Source: JACCSI01 sp963815285 (GTDB lineage Bacteria; Acidobacteriota; Vicinamibacteria; Vicinamibacterales; UBA2999). Taken from it: 64,000 nt of DNA. The position numbers and the translations under genes are program-made. Each line of letters opens with the position of its first letter. The stretch's first letter is position 1. The DNA is taken from NCBI GenBank assembly GCA_963815285.1, contig CAWFGB010000008.1:868001-932000 (forward strand), given 5' to 3'. The notes beneath the pieces are model-generated. The model saw only the letters and a list, made by a program, of their open reading frames with translations, did not search any database and had not been told where the DNA came from. This document shows positions 1 to 9,797 of this stretch, piece after piece.

Positions 1-803
1 TTGAGGAGCCGCTCGCTGTCCCGTACCAGATCGTCGACGCGGTAGTTGCTAACCGCGATTCCGAAGTACTGGGTGGCCACGTCTTCGAGTTGATGCGCTT
101 CGTCCACAACGAGATGTGCGAACTCGGGAATCACCTCTCCGTAGGAGCTCTCGCGGACGGCCGCGTCCGCGCAGAGCAGGTGATGGTTGACGACGACGAT
201 GTCGGATTCGGCGGCGCGCTGGCGCATGCGCGTGACGAAACATTGCTGATATTGCGGGCAGTCGGTGCCCAGGCACGTGTCTGCCGTCGCGGCGATTTCA
301 CTCCAGATGCTGCTGTCGTCGGGCAGGTCGTCGAGCTCAGCGCGGTCGCCGGTTTCAGTGCGCTCGGCCCACGCGGCGACTGAGTCGAGCAGGCCCGGCG
401 GCAGGCTCGTCCGCGCCTGATCGAGCCGGTGGAGGCAGACGTAGTTGGCGCGTCCCTTCATGTAGGAGGCCTTGAATTTCACCGGCAGGGCCTTGGCGAG
501 TGCCGGCAGGTCCTTGAAGTAGATCTGCTCCTGTAGATTCTTCGTCCCGGTGGAAACGAGCACGCGCTGACGACTGAGAATCGCCGGCACAAGGTAGGCC
601 ATCGTCTTGCCCGTGCCGGTGCCGGCTTCGGCCAGCAGCACGCCGCCGTCATTCAACACGTCGGCCACGGCCTGTGCCATGCGCCGTTGCCCGAGACGAG
701 GCTCGTAATGGTCGACGGCGCGGGCAAGCGCCCCGTCCTCCGCAAACGCCTCGGTGACGACGTTTACGCCGACAGGTCGGGATACAGGGGGAACTTCCGG
801 CAC
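1..803 (-). CDS. DinG-family ATP-dependent helicase (N-terminal part, 3' end beyond the window)
   Basis: XPD/DinG-type superfamily 2 helicase, cut by the left edge. Reading the minus strand, a Walker A motif (GTGTGKT, about residues 61-67) is followed by four cysteines (about C123, C177, C182, C188) with the spacing of the DinG/XPD iron-sulfur cluster, then a DEAH box and downstream LED. These enzymes unwind DNA 5'-3' and resolve R-loops or damaged forks. The start is uncertain: a GTG at 803 overlaps the end of glyA by 40 bases, and an ATG lies at residue 42 of that frame. The frame stays open to base 1. The helicase call is secure; DinG versus YoaA or another paralogue cannot be decided without the C-terminal half. 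Confidence 0.85.
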   Translation of the reverse strand, partial: MPEVPPVSRPVGVNVVTEAFAEDGALARAVDHYEPRLGQRRMAQAVADVLNDGGVLLAEAGTGTGKTMAYLVPAILSRQRVLVSTGTKNLQEQIYFKDLPALAKALPVKFKASYMKGRANYVCLHRLDQARTSLPPGLLDSVAAWAERTETGDRAELDDLPDDSSIWSEIAATADTCLGTDCPQYQQCFVTRMRQRAAESDIVVVNHHLLCADAAVRESSYGEVIPEFAHLVVDEAHQLEDVATQYFGIAVSNYRVDDLVRDSERLL

Positions 804-2014
804 AACTGCTTCACTTCGGCGTGCACAGCCTGCAGTATCCGGTCGTCGTCCGGTGAGGAGAGCACGCGCGTGATGTAACCCGCGATCAGATCCATGTCAG
901 CTTCCCGCATGCCGCGGGTGGTGACGGCCGGCGTGCCGATACGGATCCCGCTGGCCACCATGGGAGGGTTCTGATCGAAGGGAATCGCGTTCTTGTTGAC
1001 CGTGATGCCCGCTTTGTCGAGCGCGGCCTCGGCAACTTTACCGGTGACGCCCTTCGAAAACACGTCCACGAGCATCAGGTGGTTGTCGGTGCCGCCGCTG
1101 ACGAGCCTGAAGCCCGCGCTGGCGAGATTTGACGCAAGACGCTGCGCGTTGGCGACGACTTGCTTCTGGTAGGCGACGAATTCCGGTGTCGCGGCCTCCT
1201 TGAAACACACGGCCTTTCCGGCGATGACGTGCATCAACGGGCCGCCCTGCACGCCCGGGAACACGGTTCGATCGAGGTCTTTCGCATACCGTGCGCGGCA
1301 CATCACCAGGCCGGCGCGCGGCCCCCGGAGTGTCTTGTGCGTAGTGGTCGTGACGACGTCCGCATGCGGAACTGGGCTGGGGTGGACGCCGGCGGCGACG
1401 AGTCCGGCAATGTGCGCCATGTCCACCATCAGCGGCGCGCCGATGCGACGCGCCACTTCGGCGATGCGCGGGAAGTCGATGATGCGCGAATACGCGCTCG
1501 CCCCGGCGATGATCATCTTCGGTTTGTGCTGGTCGGCGAGCCGCGACAACTCCTCGTAATCGATTCGTTCGTCGTCCTGGCGCACACCGTAGGGCACGAT
1601 GGTGAAGAGCTTGCCCGAGAAGTTGAGCGGATGGCCGTGCGTCAGATGGCCGCCGTGCGCGAGGTTCATCCCGAGAACCGTGTCGCCGCGTTGAAGGAGC
1701 GTGAGATACCCCGCCAAGTTCGCCTGCGCCCCGGAATGCGGCTGGACGTTGACATGGTCCGCTCCGAATAGCGCCTTGGCTCTCGAGATCGCCAGCGTCT
1801 CGATGATATCGACGAACTCGCAGCCGCCGTAATAACGTTTGCCCGGGTAGCCTTCAGCGTATTTGTTCGTGAGGATGGTGCCGACCGCCTCGAGAATGGC
1901 GGGGCTGACGAAATTTTCGGAGGCGATGAGCTCGAGCCCTAGCTGCTGACGTTCGACCTCTTGTCTGATGGCGTGGGCGACTTCCGGATCAGCGGCGGCG
2001 AGGGCACGTAGCAT
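764..2014 (-). CDS. glyA: Serine hydroxymethyltransferase
   Basis: PLP enzyme interconverting serine and glycine while charging tetrahydrofolate with a one-carbon unit; cytoplasmic. The protein is about 416 residues, the usual bacterial length, with ELIASENF near the N-terminus, the EGYPGKRYYGG substrate loop and THKTLRGPRAG carrying the PLP lysine. The frame is open further upstream, but the ATG at 2014 gives the normal N-terminus (MLRALAAADPEV) and leaves 43 bases to the divergent amidase. It runs into the DinG-type helicase gene on the same strand. FolC and ThiC elsewhere in the window also belong to folate or one-carbon-related metabolism. Confidence 0.96.
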   Translation of the reverse strand: MLRALAAADPEVAHAIRQEVERQQLGLELIASENFVSPAILEAVGTILTNKYAEGYPGKRYYGGCEFVDIIETLAISRAKALFGADHVNVQPHSGAQANLAGYLTLLQRGDTVLGMNLAHGGHLTHGHPLNFSGKLFTIVPYGVRQDDERIDYEELSRLADQHKPKMIIAGASAYSRIIDFPRIAEVARRIGAPLMVDMAHIAGLVAAGVHPSPVPHADVVTTTTHKTLRGPRAGLVMCRARYAKDLDRTVFPGVQGGPLMHVIAGKAVCFKEAATPEFVAYQKQVVANAQRLASNLASAGFRLVSGGTDNHLMLVDVFSKGVTGKVAEAALDKAGITVNKNAIPFDQNPPMVASGIRIGTPAVTTRGMREADMDLIAGYITRVLSSPDDDRILQAVHAEVKQLCRKFPLYPDLSA

Positions 2015-2057
2015 AGTCGGTGAGTGGATCTTACTGTAAAGTTGCTGCCGTCCTGCG

Positions 2058-3482
2058 ATGAGTGACCTGTCTCTGCGCCCAGCGCGCGAGTTGATTCGGC
2101 TGATGCGCATGCAGGCGGTGTCCGCACGCGAAGTCATGGCGGCTCATCTTGATCGCATCAACCGCATCAACCCCTCAATCAACGCCATCGTCTCCAGATT
2201 GACGAACGAGGATTGCCTGAAGTTGGCAGACAGTGCGGATGCGCGGCTGGCATCGGGTGAGGAGGTTGGACCTTTGCACGGCCTCCCGATCGCCTTCAAG
2301 GACACCGAACCGGCGGTCGGGTTCGTGTGCTCGCAGGGCTCGCCGATTTTTCGCGACACGCTGCCGGCCGCGGACTCCATTCTGGTCGAGCGGTTGCGGC
2401 GCGCCGGCGCAATCCCGATCGGCAAGACCAACGTGCCAGAGTTTGCGATGGGTTCGCACACCTACAACCAGGTATACGGGACGACGCGTAATCCGTATGA
2501 CCTTGGCAAGTCTGCCGGCGGGTCGACCGGTGGGGGTGCGGCGGCCGTCACCGCAGGGCTACTGCCCTTTGCCGATGGCAGCGACCTGGGCGGCTCGTTG
2601 CGCAACCCGGCGAGCTTCAACAACATCGTCGGCCTGCGTCCGAGCGTCGGTTTGGTGCCGCTTGGTCCGGACGCGTTGCCGTACGGGTTTGGCGTCAAGG
2701 GCGCGGTGGCCCGCACGGTAGACGATGTCGGTGCGGTGCTCAGCGTCATCGCAGGTGCCGATCCTCGCGATCCGACGACCTATCCGTCGGACCCGGCTGC
2801 ACTCGCTGACGTTGGCGGGCGCGAGTTCACAGGTGTCCGGGTCGCGTGGTGTCCGGATCTTGGCGGTCTCCCGCTCGATCCGCGGACACGTGCCGTGATT
2901 GACTCCACGCGTGCCCACTTCGAGCAACTCGGCTGCGTCGTTGAGGAGGCATGCCCTGACCTCCGAGAGGCTGAAGGCGTCTTTCTGACCGTTCGCCGTT
3001 GGCGGTCGTGGCATACGCTCGGTCACTTGCTTGCGTCGCACGCGCATCAGATGAAGCCCGAGGCGATCGAGGAGATTGAGGCCGGAGCCCGGCTGACCGG
3101 CGCCGACCTGGCTGGTGCGATGGCGCGTCATGTCGAGTTGATGACGCGCGTCTGGCGCTTTCAACAGCGTTACGAATTTCTGATCTGCACGGTCAGTCAG
3201 GTGCCGCCGTTCGATGCCGATCTTCCATGGCCGCGCGAGATCGATGGCGTGGGCATGGAGAGTTACGTATCGTGGATGAAGTCGGCGTACCTCATCAGCG
3301 CAACCTGGTGTCCGGCAATCTCGATGCCCGCGGGCTTCACGACTGACGGTCTGCCAGTCGGCGTTCAGATCGTCGGCAGGTATCGTGAGGACGCAGCCCT
3401 GCTCGCCTTCGCGCGGGCGTTTGAGCAAGCCGTCCCGATCGGCAAAATCCGCCCACTCCTCGCAGATTCCGCTCACCTCTGA
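2058..3482 (+). CDS. Amidase signature family hydrolase
   Basis: 474-residue hydrolase of the amidase signature family, which includes GatA, aryl amidases and fatty amide hydrolases and cleaves C-N amide bonds with a Ser-cisSer-Lys triad. Visible triad residues are K81 (PIAFKD), S156 (GGSTGGG) and S180 (DLGGSLR). It is transcribed away from glyA. No gatB or gatC is nearby and the C-terminal half lacks obvious GatA features, so a stand-alone amidase is more likely than the tRNA amidotransferase subunit; the natural substrate is unknown. A perfect hairpin starts at the base after the stop codon. Confidence 0.88.
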   Translation: MSDLSLRPARELIRLMRMQAVSAREVMAAHLDRINRINPSINAIVSRLTNEDCLKLADSADARLASGEEVGPLHGLPIAFKDTEPAVGFVCSQGSPIFRDTLPAADSILVERLRRAGAIPIGKTNVPEFAMGSHTYNQVYGTTRNPYDLGKSAGGSTGGGAAAVTAGLLPFADGSDLGGSLRNPASFNNIVGLRPSVGLVPLGPDALPYGFGVKGAVARTVDDVGAVLSVIAGADPRDPTTYPSDPAALADVGGREFTGVRVAWCPDLGGLPLDPRTRAVIDSTRAHFEQLGCVVEEACPDLREAEGVFLTVRRWRSWHTLGHLLASHAHQMKPEAIEEIEAGARLTGADLAGAMARHVELMTRVWRFQQRYEFLICTVSQVPPFDADLPWPREIDGVGMESYVSWMKSAYLISATWCPAISMPAGFTTDGLPVGVQIVGRYREDAALLAFARAFEQAVPIGKIRPLLADSAHL

Positions 3483-3503
3483 GAAATGGGGCTGCCCCAT
3501 TTC
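3483..3503. repeat. Palindromic hairpin (copy 1 of a GAAATGGG element)
   Basis: Arms gaaatggggc and gccccatttc around a single central t form a 10-base-pair hairpin directly after the amidase stop. It may terminate or stabilise that transcript, although no T-run follows. A closely related palindrome lies at 3688-3710. Confidence 0.7.
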
Positions 3504-3618
3504 GGCTGCGTCGACGAACCCTAATCGGCGCAATGAGTTAGTGGCGCGCGCGGCGCGCCGCTGCAGCCGGCCGTCATCTCTTGTTCGACTCGCCAGCCCC
3601 GGCCAGCTCGTACGTCGA

Positions 3619-3650
3619 GCTCTTTGACCACACGTTTGTGGTCAAAGAGC
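3619..3650. repeat. Perfect 14-bp inverted repeat
   Basis: Arms gctctttgaccaca and tgtggtcaaagagc are perfectly complementary with a 4-base loop (cgtt). No T-run follows on either strand, so an intrinsic terminator is not indicated. It could be a protein-binding palindrome, a cruciform, or part of a REP-like unit with the flanking palindromes. Confidence 0.75.
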
Positions 3651-3687
3651 GCAAGCAACTGGCGGATTCTTCAACTTCGTCTTCCTC

Positions 3688-3710
3688 GGAAATGGGGCAG
3701 GCCCATTTCC
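3688..3710. repeat. Palindromic hairpin (copy 2 of a GAAATGGG element)
   Basis: Arms ggaaatggg and cccatttcc with a 5-base loop, near-identical to the palindrome at 3483-3503. The two lie about 205 bases apart on either side of the 14-bp inverted repeat. Confidence 0.7.
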
Positions 3711-3801
3711 GGAGAAATGGCAGAAAGCGCGAGGGGTGGGCAGGGGCCGAGATTGAGGCCGGCGGCGAGGGGGCACCGCGCGGCGATAGACTACAGACCA
3801 C

Positions 3802-4965
3802 GTGATCCCTACGGCAGTTGTCTCCTTGCGCGCGGCCGAGCGCATTCGGCGCGGTCATCCATGGATCTATCGGAGTGATGTCGCGGACGTCGCCGCCGAG
3901 GCGGGGGCGGTGGTCGACGTGCTGGGGCCGCGCCAGCGATTTCTGGGCCGCGCCTTCTACAGCGATCAGTCGCAGATCAGCCTCCGTATGCTCACGCGCG
4001 GCGAGGAAGACGTCGACGAAAGCTTCTGGCGCGCGCGCCTGACTGCCGCCCTCGCGTTTCGCGAGGCGCTCACCATCAACGCCACCGCGTACCGGCTCGT
4101 CCACGGCGAGGCCGACCTGCTTCCCTCCCTCATCGTCGATCGATACGCACATACCCTCGTGGTCCAGGCGCTCTCCCAGGGGATGGACCGACACCTGCCC
4201 GTGCTGTTGCCCATCCTGGTGGACCTGACCGGCGCCACCGGTGTTCTTGCCCGAAACGATCCCCGCGTTCGGCTCCTCGAGGGCTTGGAGCAGCGCGTCG
4301 ACGTGCTGCACGGCGAGGTCGCCGAGACCATCCTGGTGCACGAATCCGGCATCGAGTACGAGGTCGACCCGCGTCGAGGACAGAAGACAGGGCTCTTTCT
4401 CGATCAACGTGAGAACCGCGATGCGGCGTCGCTCTACGCCCACGGCCGTGGACTCGATTGCTTTTCCTACAGCGGTGGGTTTGGGTTGCGTATCGCCTCG
4501 CGCTGCGAAGTGGTCGAAGCGCTCGACATCTCGGGCGATGCCGTCGAGCGCATCAACGCGAACGCCATGCGCAACGGCGTCACCAATCTGCAGGCTCGGG
4601 AAACGAATGTCTTCGACGAGCTCCGCCACCTTGAGAAAACCGGCCAACGTTTCGACACGATCGTCCTCGACCCGCCAGCGTTTGCCAAGAACAAGGCCTC
4701 AGTCCCCAAAGCGCTCGCCGGATACAAGGACATCAACCTGCGGGCACTGCGGCTGCTCAACCCGGGGGGCTACCTCATTACGTGCAGCTGCTCCTATAAC
4801 GTGGACGAGGCCACCTTTGCGGAAGTGATTTACGAGGCCTCCGTCGACAGCGACGTGCCGGTCACGGTTATCGAGAAGCGGATGCAGGGACGAGATCATC
4901 CGGTCCTGCTGGGAGTGCCGGAAACCTACTACTTGAAGTGCCTGATCGTGCGCCGCGTCGGCTAG
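3802..4965 (+). CDS. rlmI: Class I SAM-dependent 23S rRNA methyltransferase, RlmI type
   Basis: 387-residue protein with an N-terminal PUA-like RNA-binding domain (about 1-85) and a Rossmann methyltransferase domain. DCFSYSGGFG (219-228) is the SAM-binding loop, LDPPAFAK (289-296) is motif IV and CSCS (328-331) carries the cysteines expected of an m5C RNA methyltransferase. RlmI methylates a cytosine of 23S rRNA in E. coli; the exact target base here is not proven. The start is a GTG that yields the normal N-terminus. It converges on hrpB, and the two genes overlap by four bases at their stops. Confidence 0.88.
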   Translation: MIPTAVVSLRAAERIRRGHPWIYRSDVADVAAEAGAVVDVLGPRQRFLGRAFYSDQSQISLRMLTRGEEDVDESFWRARLTAALAFREALTINATAYRLVHGEADLLPSLIVDRYAHTLVVQALSQGMDRHLPVLLPILVDLTGATGVLARNDPRVRLLEGLEQRVDVLHGEVAETILVHESGIEYEVDPRRGQKTGLFLDQRENRDAASLYAHGRGLDCFSYSGGFGLRIASRCEVVEALDISGDAVERINANAMRNGVTNLQARETNVFDELRHLEKTGQRFDTIVLDPPAFAKNKASVPKALAGYKDINLRALRLLNPGGYLITCSCSYNVDEATFAEVIYEASVDSDVPVTVIEKRMQGRDHPVLLGVPETYYLKCLIVRRVG

Positions 4966-7241
4966 CGCTTGCCGGCATCGCCCCGAGGGCGCCTCACGGT
5001 GCGGTGCGTCGGGGTTGCGGTCCACGGATCTTCAGGCCATGGATGCTTTGGATAGCGCCCTCTCAACTCTTTTCGCACCTCCGGATACGTGTTGGTCCAG
5101 AAACTGCGCAGGTCGCGCGTCGTCTGCACGGGCCGCCCGTTGGGTGCGAGCAGGTGGAAGATCACCGGCACCTGGTTTGACCCGAGGCGAGGCGAATCGG
5201 CCAATCCGAACAATTCCTGTAGTTTGACGGACGCCGAAACGTTGCCGTCACTGCCGTACTCCAGAAACGCGGTCCGTCCGCTTGGTAGAGCTAGAGACTC
5301 CGGTGCTTCGGCCTGCAGATCGCGCATTACGGCATAGGGGAACTGCCGCCCGATGTCGATGTCATCGAGGGAGGCAGCGCCAAATGCCGCTTCGTGAACG
5401 AGCGCCGCCAATTCGATCTCGCGACCTGCGAATCGGGCACGCTGAATCAGCCGCGCCGTTAGCGCGTCAGGTCCTCGCGCCAGCCAGGCGTCGGCGAGCA
5501 ACTCGGCCGCGATGATCGGATCGGCAGCCACGGGAGTCGCGTTCATAATCAGCGCGTCGAAGCGCTGGACTTTCGCCGCGCGGACGCGGCCGGCCTCGGC
5601 GCTGAAGCTGTGTTCCACGCTGATGGTCGTCGGCACCACCCATTCGGCATTCACCGGGCTTGCCGCCCTAATCCTGGCCTCGGCCACACCCCCGCGGTCG
5701 GACGCGACAACGTCGAGCGCGACCAGATACTCGCCTTCAAACGGCTCGCACTCCGTCCCCAGGGCCGCGCCGTGCCCACTGGCCATCGTGACACGTTCGC
5801 GTTGGTCGCTCCGCCGACGAGCCAATCGATCCGCATATCCCATAAAGATCGCGTGGCGCAGCTCGGCGTCGCTGAGGTGTTCACGCGTCGCGTGATCCAT
5901 CACATAGGAGACCACCCGCTGGAGATTTGCCGTCAGCGCGATATCGCCGCTGAGCCGAGCGCACAGCGCCACGGCCTCGGGCGCGCCGCCGCCATCAATG
6001 AGAATCCGCGCCAGCCGCGGATGCAGCGGCAGACGCAGCATGTGACGTCCAAGCGTCGTGACGCGTTGATCGGCGTCGATGGCGCCAAGCCGTTCCAGCA
6101 ACCGCAATGCGTCGCCGACGCGGCTCGCTTGAGGAGGCTCAAACCACTCGAAACTAGCCGGATGGGCACCCCACGCGAGGAGATAGAGCACCGGACCTGC
6201 CAGATCGAGCCTCGCGATATCCGGCTCGCGGTGCGGCTTCAGCCGCTGACGAACATCCCACAAACGGCGGACGACCCCAGGCCCCAGCCTGGCGGCGCGC
6301 CCGGCCCGTTGGTCGGCGCTGTCCTGCGAGACGCGCTCGAGCGTGAGGCTGTCGATGCCGCGCGCACTGTCGTAACGCGCCACCTTCTGGAGGCCCGTAT
6401 CAACGACTGTCGAAACCCCCGGCACCGTCAACGACGTTTCGGCGATGTTAGTGGCAAGAATCACTTGTGGGCCGGCGCCAGAACGCAGGGCGCGGTCCTG
6501 GGCTTCGCCATCGATTGAGCCGTGCAGCGGAACGATTTCCAGACGTCCCGCCACGCCCGCGGCGCGCAGCTCCCGCTCGGCGCGCTGTATCTCCGGAGCG
6601 CCAGGCAGGAAGCACAAAACCCGGCCCGTGCTGCGTGGCAGCACCCCGGCGACGGCCGCCACAACCCCTTCGTCGCCCGCGTATTCAATCGAGTTCGGAT
6701 AGAGAAGCCCAGGGATGTTGAGGACCGCGCAGCCCCCCAGAAACTCCGCGACCCGGTCCACGTCCAGCGTCGCCGACATGACGACGAGGTTCAACTGATC
6801 GCGCGCCAGCCACGCCTGTCTGGCGAGTGCAAGCCCGAGATCGGAGTGGATGCTCCGCTCGTGAAACTCATCGAACACAATCGTGGTGAAGTCCGACAGC
6901 AGTGGATCGTTCTGCAGGCGCGCGGTCAAGATGCCTTCGGTGACGACGAGCAGCTTGGTTTCATGGGACGAGCGGCGCTCGAAGCGAATCTGCCATCCCA
7001 CCTCGTGCCCGACCACCCAGCCCTGTTCGTCGGCGATGCGGCGCGTCACCGCTCGGGCCGCGACGCGCCGGGGCTGCAGCAGGATGACGGGGCCGCGATC
7101 AACCAGCGCCGGCGGGATGCGCGTCGTCTTGCCTGCGCCCGGCGCGGCGGAGACCACCACGGCGCGATCTCGCTCGAGACATGCGCGAACCTCATCCAAG
7201 TACGCGTCGACGGGAAGCGGATCGGGCAGACGCACGGCCAC
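4962..7241 (-). CDS. hrpB: ATP-dependent RNA helicase HrpB
   Basis: 759-residue DEAH-type helicase of the HrpB family. Walker A is APGAGKTT (33-40), the DExH box is DEFH (124-127) and MSATLD (155-160) is motif III, followed by a helicase C domain with QRAGRAAR and the HrpB-specific C-terminal region ending in the basic RGRYPKHPWPEDP-type tail. It is slightly shorter than E. coli HrpB (about 810-825 residues). The cellular role of HrpB is poorly defined. The start at 7241 has normal spacing before the P-loop. It is divergent from the TPP riboswitch and thiC. Confidence 0.93.
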   Translation of the reverse strand: MAVRLPDPLPVDAYLDEVRACLERDRAVVVSAAPGAGKTTRIPPALVDRGPVILLQPRRVAARAVTRRIADEQGWVVGHEVGWQIRFERRSSHETKLLVVTEGILTARLQNDPLLSDFTTIVFDEFHERSIHSDLGLALARQAWLARDQLNLVVMSATLDVDRVAEFLGGCAVLNIPGLLYPNSIEYAGDEGVVAAVAGVLPRSTGRVLCFLPGAPEIQRAERELRAAGVAGRLEIVPLHGSIDGEAQDRALRSGAGPQVILATNIAETSLTVPGVSTVVDTGLQKVARYDSARGIDSLTLERVSQDSADQRAGRAARLGPGVVRRLWDVRQRLKPHREPDIARLDLAGPVLYLLAWGAHPASFEWFEPPQASRVGDALRLLERLGAIDADQRVTTLGRHMLRLPLHPRLARILIDGGGAPEAVALCARLSGDIALTANLQRVVSYVMDHATREHLSDAELRHAIFMGYADRLARRRSDQRERVTMASGHGAALGTECEPFEGEYLVALDVVASDRGGVAEARIRAASPVNAEWVVPTTISVEHSFSAEAGRVRAAKVQRFDALIMNATPVAADPIIAAELLADAWLARGPDALTARLIQRARFAGREIELAALVHEAAFGAASLDDIDIGRQFPYAVMRDLQAEAPESLALPSGRTAFLEYGSDGNVSASVKLQELFGLADSPRLGSNQVPVIFHLLAPNGRPVQTTRDLRSFWTNTYPEVRKELRGRYPKHPWPEDPWTATPTHRTVRRPRGDAGKR

Positions 7242-7267
7242 TGACGTGTCATATCATCTTCAGAGAA

Positions 7268-7297
7268 GTTCCTAAGTTCCAAAGTTCTTAGTTCGAC
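7268..7297. repeat. Short tandem GTTCCNAA octamers
   Basis: GTTCCTAA and GTTCCAAA are followed by degenerate GTTCTTA and GTTCGAC units in the divergent space between hrpB and thiC. The same octamer theme is perfect at 21563-21602. Confidence 0.6.
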
Positions 7298-7390
7298 AAC
7301 CGCCAGGGGCATCGGTCGCACAGCAGCGTGCGCCCGATTGAGAATGAACCCTTGGAACCTGATCCGGTTCAGACCGGCGGAGGGAGAGCG
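7298..7390 (+). promoter_or_regulatory. TPP riboswitch (THI element)
   Basis: The conserved TPP aptamer segments occur in order: gccaggggc, then attgagaatgaaccc, then ggaacctgatccggttc, then accggcggaggga. Closing stem P1 can pair ccgcc (7300-7304) with ggcgg (7376-7380). It lies directly before thiC, and the purine-rich 3' end (ggagggag) also serves as the thiC ribosome binding site, consistent with translational control: thiamine pyrophosphate binding would hide the site and shut off ThiC synthesis. Confidence 0.93.
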
Positions 7391-7393
7391 GCC

Positions 7394-9019
<1,626 letters not shown>

Positions 9020-9234
9020 GGATCTTTCGAGAAACCCGGCCTCGCTCTGTGGCGACGCGTTGGTTCCCCGCCCGTCGCGTAGCAGCTCACAGAGGCGGCT
9101 CAACGCCCGGGAGGGCCTAGCCCGGTTGCCCATCCGGACGCCCAGCCGCGTCAGCTGCTGGAGACCATCAGATGGAGCTGTCGCGTGAAGAGGCGCTGGC
9201 GATGGCACGCCCGGCGTAACAGTCGATCAGGCGA

Positions 9235-9777
9235 TCAATCCGGCGGCGGGCCAGGCGGTGACGGGACGATCTGAATGATGGTCGGGAACCGCGCCGGTTC
9301 GGCGCCGGGTGTCGGGTTGGGGTAGCCGCCAGAGCCGCCCCACGTGTAGTCCTTGATGGTGACGCTGGGCGGAAACGCCATCGCCTCCTCGCGGAACCGG
9401 GCGAGCTCGAACTGGTGCGTCGGCGGCGATTCGAATAGCACCTCTCCCCGCGTCTTCAATGTCGTGCGGTAGTAGGCGACCGCATCGGTGAACGACAACG
9501 CCACGCCAAACAGGTAGAACCGCTGGCCTCGCCCGGCATCGTATGACGTCAGAAACTGCGCGTTCGGGTAAATCGGGACGCCCAGCGTCGCCTCATTGGG
9601 AGTGCCTGCTTGGCCAGCCGGCGTCGTCTTGGGCGGCTGGGTCGCTTTCTGCGGCGGTGCCGGCGCGCTGGTTCGAGGCTGGCTCGGCTGCGGAAACGGC
9701 CGCGGCGCCTGCTGCGCTGAAAGCGTCGCGCACGCCAGGACGACCGCCGCGATGAGTGCTCCTGCGCGTGTCGACAT
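9235..9777 (-). CDS. Secreted proline-rich hypothetical protein
   Basis: 180 residues, not recognised. A signal peptide is clear (MSTRAG, then a hydrophobic stretch, then ATLSAQQ with cleavage near residue 21), followed by a Pro/Gln/Thr-rich linker (about 22-60) and a small globular region (about 65-165) with a GVPIYPNAQFLTSY segment. It is probably periplasmic or surface-located. It is divergent from the M20 peptidase with only about 20 bases between the chosen starts, so the promoters must overlap. The 215 bases separating it from thiC hold nothing I can identify. Confidence 0.7.
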   Translation of the reverse strand: MSTRAGALIAAVVLACATLSAQQAPRPFPQPSQPRTSAPAPPQKATQPPKTTPAGQAGTPNEATLGVPIYPNAQFLTSYDAGRGQRFYLFGVALSFTDAVAYYRTTLKTRGEVLFESPPTHQFELARFREEAMAFPPSVTIKDYTWGGSGGYPNPTPGAEPARFPTIIQIVPSPPGPPPD

Positions 9778-9797
9778 TGCCCACTATTATAAAACCC

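Larger units (their letters stand above)
3504..3801. other. Gene-free stretch with hairpins between amidase and rlmI-like gene
   Basis: About 300 bases with no convincing gene. The open frames here are on both strands, overlap each other and have no family resemblance. The stretch holds a perfect 14-bp inverted repeat (3619-3650) and a second GAAATGGG palindrome (3688-3710). The rest shows nothing recognisable. Confidence 0.6.

Noticed and set aside
2559..4647. Two long minus-strand frames spanning the amidase end, the gene-free stretch and rlmI
   Set aside because: They lie opposite clear genes, contain no recognisable domain, and overlap each other; treated as shadows.
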